Source: Chloroflexota bacterium (GTDB lineage: Bacteria > Chloroflexota > Dormibacteria > Dormibacterales > Dormibacteraceae). From it: a DNA stretch of 64,000 nucleotides. A model generated the notes under the pieces. It was given only the letters and a program-made list of their open reading frames with translations. It searched no databases and was not told the origin of the DNA. Position numbers and translations under genes: made by a program. The stretch's first letter is position 1, and every line of letters starts with the position of its first letter. Below, in pieces: positions 62,246 to 64,000 of the stretch. Location of the stretch: contig VBEF01000017.1 of the NCBI GenBank assembly GCA_005881275.1, positions 1 to 64,000 on the forward strand, read 5' to 3'.

Positions 62246-63106
62246 TTGAGCGAGAACCTGCACCCACGCGCCGACGAGATCGACGACCTGTCGGCACTCG
62301 AGTTCGTCGCCCTGATGCACGCCGAGGACGTAGCCGCCCTCAACGCGATCACGCCCAGGCTAGAGGACGTGGCCCGGGCGGTCGAAGCGGTGACGGAACG
62401 CCTCAGCTCAGGTGGGCGGCTGCACTACTTCGGCGCGGGAACGAGCGGTCTGATCGCGGAGCTCGATGCGGCCGAGTGCCCGGCGACGTTCGGCGTGGCC
62501 GGCGATCGCGTGCTGGCTCACTCGGTCGAAGATACGCAGGAAGACGATCGCGACCTGGGCGGCGAGACAGCCCGCCGCGCTGCGATCGGCTCCGGCGACG
62601 TCGTGGTCGGGATCAGCGCGAGCGGAAGGACGCCCTTTGTTCTGGGTGCGTTCGAGCGAGCGGCGGTCGACGGCCCGCTGCGGATAGCGGTCACGTGCAA
62701 ACCCGGCTCGCCGCTCGGCCAGGCGGCGGATATCGCGATCGAGGTGGACAAGGGTCCTGAGGTGATCGCCGGTTCGACGCGACTGAAGGCGGGCACCGTC
62801 CAGAAGGTGATCCTGAACATGTTGAGCACGGCGGTTTTCACGCGCCTGGCCCACACCCACCGCGGCAGGATGGTCGGCGTCGTCGCCTCCAACGAAAAGC
62901 AGCGCGGTCGGGCCGCGGGCGTGGTCGCCGACCTCGGCGCCGCATCGCGTGAGGAGGCCGTGGGCGCTCTGGAAGCCGCGCGTGGAAATGTGAAGGTCGC
63001 CATCGTCATGCTCCGCCGCGGCCTGAACCCGGATGAGGCGCGCCTGAGGTTGGACGCCGCGGGCGGCGATCTCAAGGTCGTGCTCGCCGAAGCGCGGCGT
63101 CCGTGA
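62246..63106 (+). CDS. murQ: N-acetylmuramic acid 6-phosphate etherase
   Basis: A 286-residue SIS-fold lyase that converts MurNAc-6-phosphate into GlcNAc-6-phosphate and D-lactate. HYFGAGTSGLIAELDAAECPATFG, VVVGISASGRTPFVLGA, and GPEVIAGSTRLKAGTVQKVILN are the MurQ hallmarks. The C-terminal helical part includes RGRAAGVVADLGAASREEAVGALE. The start is TTG 62246, 4 bases after the GH3 stop, and the stop overlaps the next gene (GTGA). The needed MurNAc kinase is not in the window. Confidence 0.93.
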   Translation: MSENLHPRADEIDDLSALEFVALMHAEDVAALNAITPRLEDVARAVEAVTERLSSGGRLHYFGAGTSGLIAELDAAECPATFGVAGDRVLAHSVEDTQEDDRDLGGETARRAAIGSGDVVVGISASGRTPFVLGAFERAAVDGPLRIAVTCKPGSPLGQAADIAIEVDKGPEVIAGSTRLKAGTVQKVILNMLSTAVFTRLAHTHRGRMVGVVASNEKQRGRAAGVVADLGAASREEAVGALEAARGNVKVAIVMLRRGLNPDEARLRLDAAGGDLKVVLAEARRP

Positions 63107-64000
63107 CGGCCCGAACCAGCCGGTTCCGAGCCGAGATCGCCGAGCAGCCGGAGGTGGCGGCGAGACTGCTCGCCCGTGGCGCCGAAGCAGCTAGCTCCAT
63201 CGCTTCTCGCGTTCGGGAGGCCGCGCCGCGGGGGTTTGTGATCGCCGCGCGCGGCAGCTCGGACCACGCGGCGCTGTACGCAAAATACCTCTTCGGCGTG
63301 CGCAACCAATACCTCGTCGCGCTTGCCGCGCCCTCCCTGTTCACCCACTACGCGCGCCCGCCGCGTCTGGATGGCCAATCTGTGATCGGCATCTCGCAGT
63401 CGGGTGAATCGCCTGACGTGATCGCGGTCATCGAGGAGGCAAGGCGCCAGGGCGCGCTGACGCTCGCGATCACGAACGATCCGCGCTCCAAGCTTGCTGC
63501 TTCCGCGGAGCTCGTGCTCGCGCTGCAGGCGGGTCCCGAGGTCAGCGTCCCAGCCTCAAAAACCTACACCGCGAGCCTGCTGGCGCTGGCCCTCATCTCC
63601 CAGGCGATGAGTCCAGACCCGTCGTTCGAGTCCGCGCTGAAAGCGGCGCCCGAGTCCATCGCGCGCACCCTCGATCGCGAAGCCGAGCTGGAAAGCCTCG
63701 TCCCGGCTTTGATGGGCCCGCGCGCCATCGTGCTCGGCCGGGGCTTCAACTTTTCGACCGCTGAGGAGATCGCGTTGAAGCTCAGCGAAACGAGCTACGT
63801 GCTCGCGCGTGCGTGGTCGGTTGCGGATTTCGAGCACGGCCCCATCGCGGTGGTCGAGGAGGGTCTGCCCGCGCTCATCGTCGACGGCGGCGGGCTCGTG
63901 GCCGCGAACCTCGAAGCGGTGAAGGCGCGCCTGCAGGAGCAGGGCTGCAAGGTGCTGCACCTGCTCGACGTTTCAGGGCTGCCCGAAGAGCTCACCCCGA
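63103..64000 (+). CDS. SIS-domain sugar isomerase/deaminase (3' end outside window)
   Basis: At least 299 residues, open to the window end. Two SIS domains are visible: RGFVIAARGSSDHAALYAKY with VIGISQSGESPDVIAVIEEA and VSVPASKTYTASLLALAL, then AIVLGRGFNFSTAEEIALKL and SVADFEHGPIAVVEEG. This is the isomerase half of GlmS without the glutaminase domain, as in NagB-II/AgaS-type glucosamine- or galactosamine-6-phosphate deaminases. The start is GTG 63103, overlapping the murQ stop. With MurQ and NagZ it would feed amino-sugar phosphate into glycolysis. Confidence 0.85.
   Translation, partial: MTARTSRFRAEIAEQPEVAARLLARGAEAASSIASRVREAAPRGFVIAARGSSDHAALYAKYLFGVRNQYLVALAAPSLFTHYARPPRLDGQSVIGISQSGESPDVIAVIEEARRQGALTLAITNDPRSKLAASAELVLALQAGPEVSVPASKTYTASLLALALISQAMSPDPSFESALKAAPESIARTLDREAELESLVPALMGPRAIVLGRGFNFSTAEEIALKLSETSYVLARAWSVADFEHGPIAVVEEGLPALIVDGGGLVAANLEAVKARLQEQGCKVLHLLDVSGLPEELTP

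Overview
The window is a contiguous, gene-dense chromosomal stretch of high-GC DNA (about two thirds G+C by eye). GTG and TTG starts are frequent, genes often overlap by 4 bases, and several promoters look near-leaderless. A coproporphyrin-type heme pathway with HemQ, an FtsEX/EnvC-like division module, an F420-type luciferase-like oxidoreductase and an actinobacterial-style cysteine leader peptide suggest a monoderm or Chloroflexota/Dormibacterota-like soil bacterium. That placement is an inference; no rRNA or tRNA gene was seen.

Region 1 (1-1.75 kb): a gene end, a PAP2 phosphatase and an aldo/keto reductase. Region 2 (1.85-17.9 kb): a Cys-rich leader peptide and a terminator-like attenuator stand before 15 genes that all overlap their neighbours. 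These are sulfite reductase, APS reductase, an SsuABC-like transporter, an APS kinase-ATP sulfurylase fusion and siroheme synthase. A MerR-like regulator follows, then hemA, hemC, a hemD-hemB fusion, hemQ, hemL, hemE and hemH. Sulfite reductase needs siroheme, which branches from the heme path, so the layout joins sulfur assimilation to tetrapyrrole supply. Region 3 (17.96-20.9 kb): ftsE, ftsX and a coiled-coil M23 peptidase.

Region 4 (20.9-33.7 kb): a catabolic island with an FAD oxidase, SDR, cupins, an NmrA-like protein, an ACMSD-like amidohydrolase, a two-domain extradiol dioxygenase-like protein, an FAH hydrolase, an MDR reductase, an EntE-like aryl-AMP ligase and a luciferase-like oxidoreductase, with GntR and MarR regulators. 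Two of its promoters share an identical 28-base block and carry a motif also found next to the gntR gene and a dyad also found next to the marR gene. This is the most novel-looking regulatory structure in the window. Region 5 (33.7-36.6 kb): three sensor/regulator genes.

Region 6 (36.7-47.9 kb): an apparently complete non-phosphorylative L-fucose pathway (aldose dehydrogenase, lactonase, L-fuconate dehydratase, keto-deoxy-fuconate dehydrogenase, FAH hydrolase) with one sugar-binding lipoprotein, two permease pairs and a FadR-type GntR. The aldose dehydrogenase seems to start at CTG. Region 7 (48-52.5 kb): a class III aminotransferase, two divergent Gfo/Idh oxidoreductases and a TIM-barrel isomerase, probably for another sugar or polyol. 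Region 8 (52.5-56.7 kb): a hydrolase, a methyltransferase, CorA, LysE and small membrane proteins. Region 9 (56.75 kb to the end): a UTRA-type GntR with DasR-like operators, a sugar ABC transporter, a NagZ-like GH3 enzyme, MurQ and a SIS-domain protein that runs off the window, together forming an amino-sugar/peptidoglycan recycling operon.
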